Source: Xanthomonas hortorum pv. pelargonii (lineage in GTDB: Bacteria > Pseudomonadota > Gammaproteobacteria > Xanthomonadales > Xanthomonadaceae). From it: DNA of 64,000 bases. Position 1 is the stretch's first letter; every line of letters starts with the position of its first letter. Location: NCBI RefSeq assembly GCF_024499015.1, contig NZ_CP098604.1, positions 4,960,001 to 5,024,000 of the forward strand, in the 5' to 3' direction. Below, in pieces: positions 63,761 through 64,000 of the stretch. The notes beneath the pieces were generated by a model. That model was given only the letters and a program-made list of their open reading frames with translations, did no database searches and was not told the DNA's origin. The position numbers and the translations under genes are program-made.

Positions 63761-64000
63761 TTGCTGGGGTCCTGGGATGGAACGGCACGCGGGGCTTGCA
63801 CGCCGGGCGGGCGTACGGCGGTGATCTTGACGGCGTTGTTGCCATTGGAAACGCCGAATTCGCCGGTGAACAACGGGATTTCTTCCACGCACAGCGGCAC
63901 CTGTGCAGGCAGGTCGATCGGCAGGATGTCGCCGATTTTCAACCCGGTGAGCTGGCGCAGACTCATGCGCTTGCTGGCCAGCACGCTGGACAGGGTGACC
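63757..64000 (-). CDS. fliM: Flagellar motor switch protein FliM, C-terminal end (partial)
   Basis: Only the last 80 or so codons are in the window. SKRMSLRQLTGLKIGDILPID and the CVEEIPLFTGEFGVSNGNNAVKI segment are the typical C-terminal FliM domain (SpoA type). The 5' part lies beyond the right edge. It is followed by fliN with a 4-base overlap. Confidence 0.93.
   Translation of the reverse strand, partial: VTLSSVLASKRMSLRQLTGLKIGDILPIDLPAQVPLCVEEIPLFTGEFGVSNGNNAVKITAVRPPGVQAPRAVPSQDPSK

Overview
The window is high-GC gammaproteobacterial DNA whose backbone is a polar-flagellum and chemotaxis locus of the type found in Xanthomonas and relatives (Xanthomonadales). The genus is inferred from gene order, codon use and the intergenic repeats; no 16S rRNA is present.

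Right backbone (about 42.7-64 kb, all on the minus strand): fliM (partial), fliN, fliO, fliP, fliQ, fliR, two paralogous periplasmic-sensor diguanylate cyclases, a GGDEF/EAL protein, flhB, flhA, flhF, flhG, fliA, cheY, cheZ, cheA. Good sigma-54-type promoters precede fliQ, flhB and flhF. Left backbone (1-3.4 kb, minus strand): motA, motD, a ParA-type (ParC-like) ATPase and the start of a ParP/CheW-type protein that carries 27-residue repeats. A sigma-28-type promoter lies directly before motA.

Between cheA and motA, which are normally close together in related polar-flagellum operons, sit about 39 kb of other genes. Their core is a complete yersiniabactin-type siderophore locus: AraC regulator (YbtA-like), HMWP2-like NRPS (ArCP-Cy-A-[MT/E-like]-PCP-Cy-PCP), YbtX/RhtX-like MFS transporter, HMWP1-like PKS/NRPS (KS-AT-MT-KR-ACP-Cy-MT-PCP-TE), thiazolinyl imide reductase, type II thioesterase, and one polypeptide that joins a salicyl-AMP ligase to a salicylate synthase. 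On the other strand are a FyuA-like TonB-dependent receptor and two YbtP/YbtQ-like ABC transporters. Fur-box-like sites lie before both main transcription units. Extra genes at the left are a methyltransferase, an ABC-2 ATPase, an ABC permease fused to an M1-peptidase-like domain, a second FyuA-like receptor and a HigBA remnant. Predicted flow: chorismate to salicylate to salicyl-AMP; loading on the NRPS; cysteine cyclisation to thiazoline rings; one ring reduced; malonyl extension and methylation; release by TE; export by a route not evident here; ferric-complex uptake through the receptor(s) and YbtPQ.

Thirteen apparent frameshifts interrupt otherwise full-length genes (motD and many island genes). 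Nearly all fall in G or C runs of 4-6. This looks more like homopolymer miscalling than gene decay, but decay cannot be excluded from the sequence alone. The genes are therefore annotated as whole loci with the breakpoints given.
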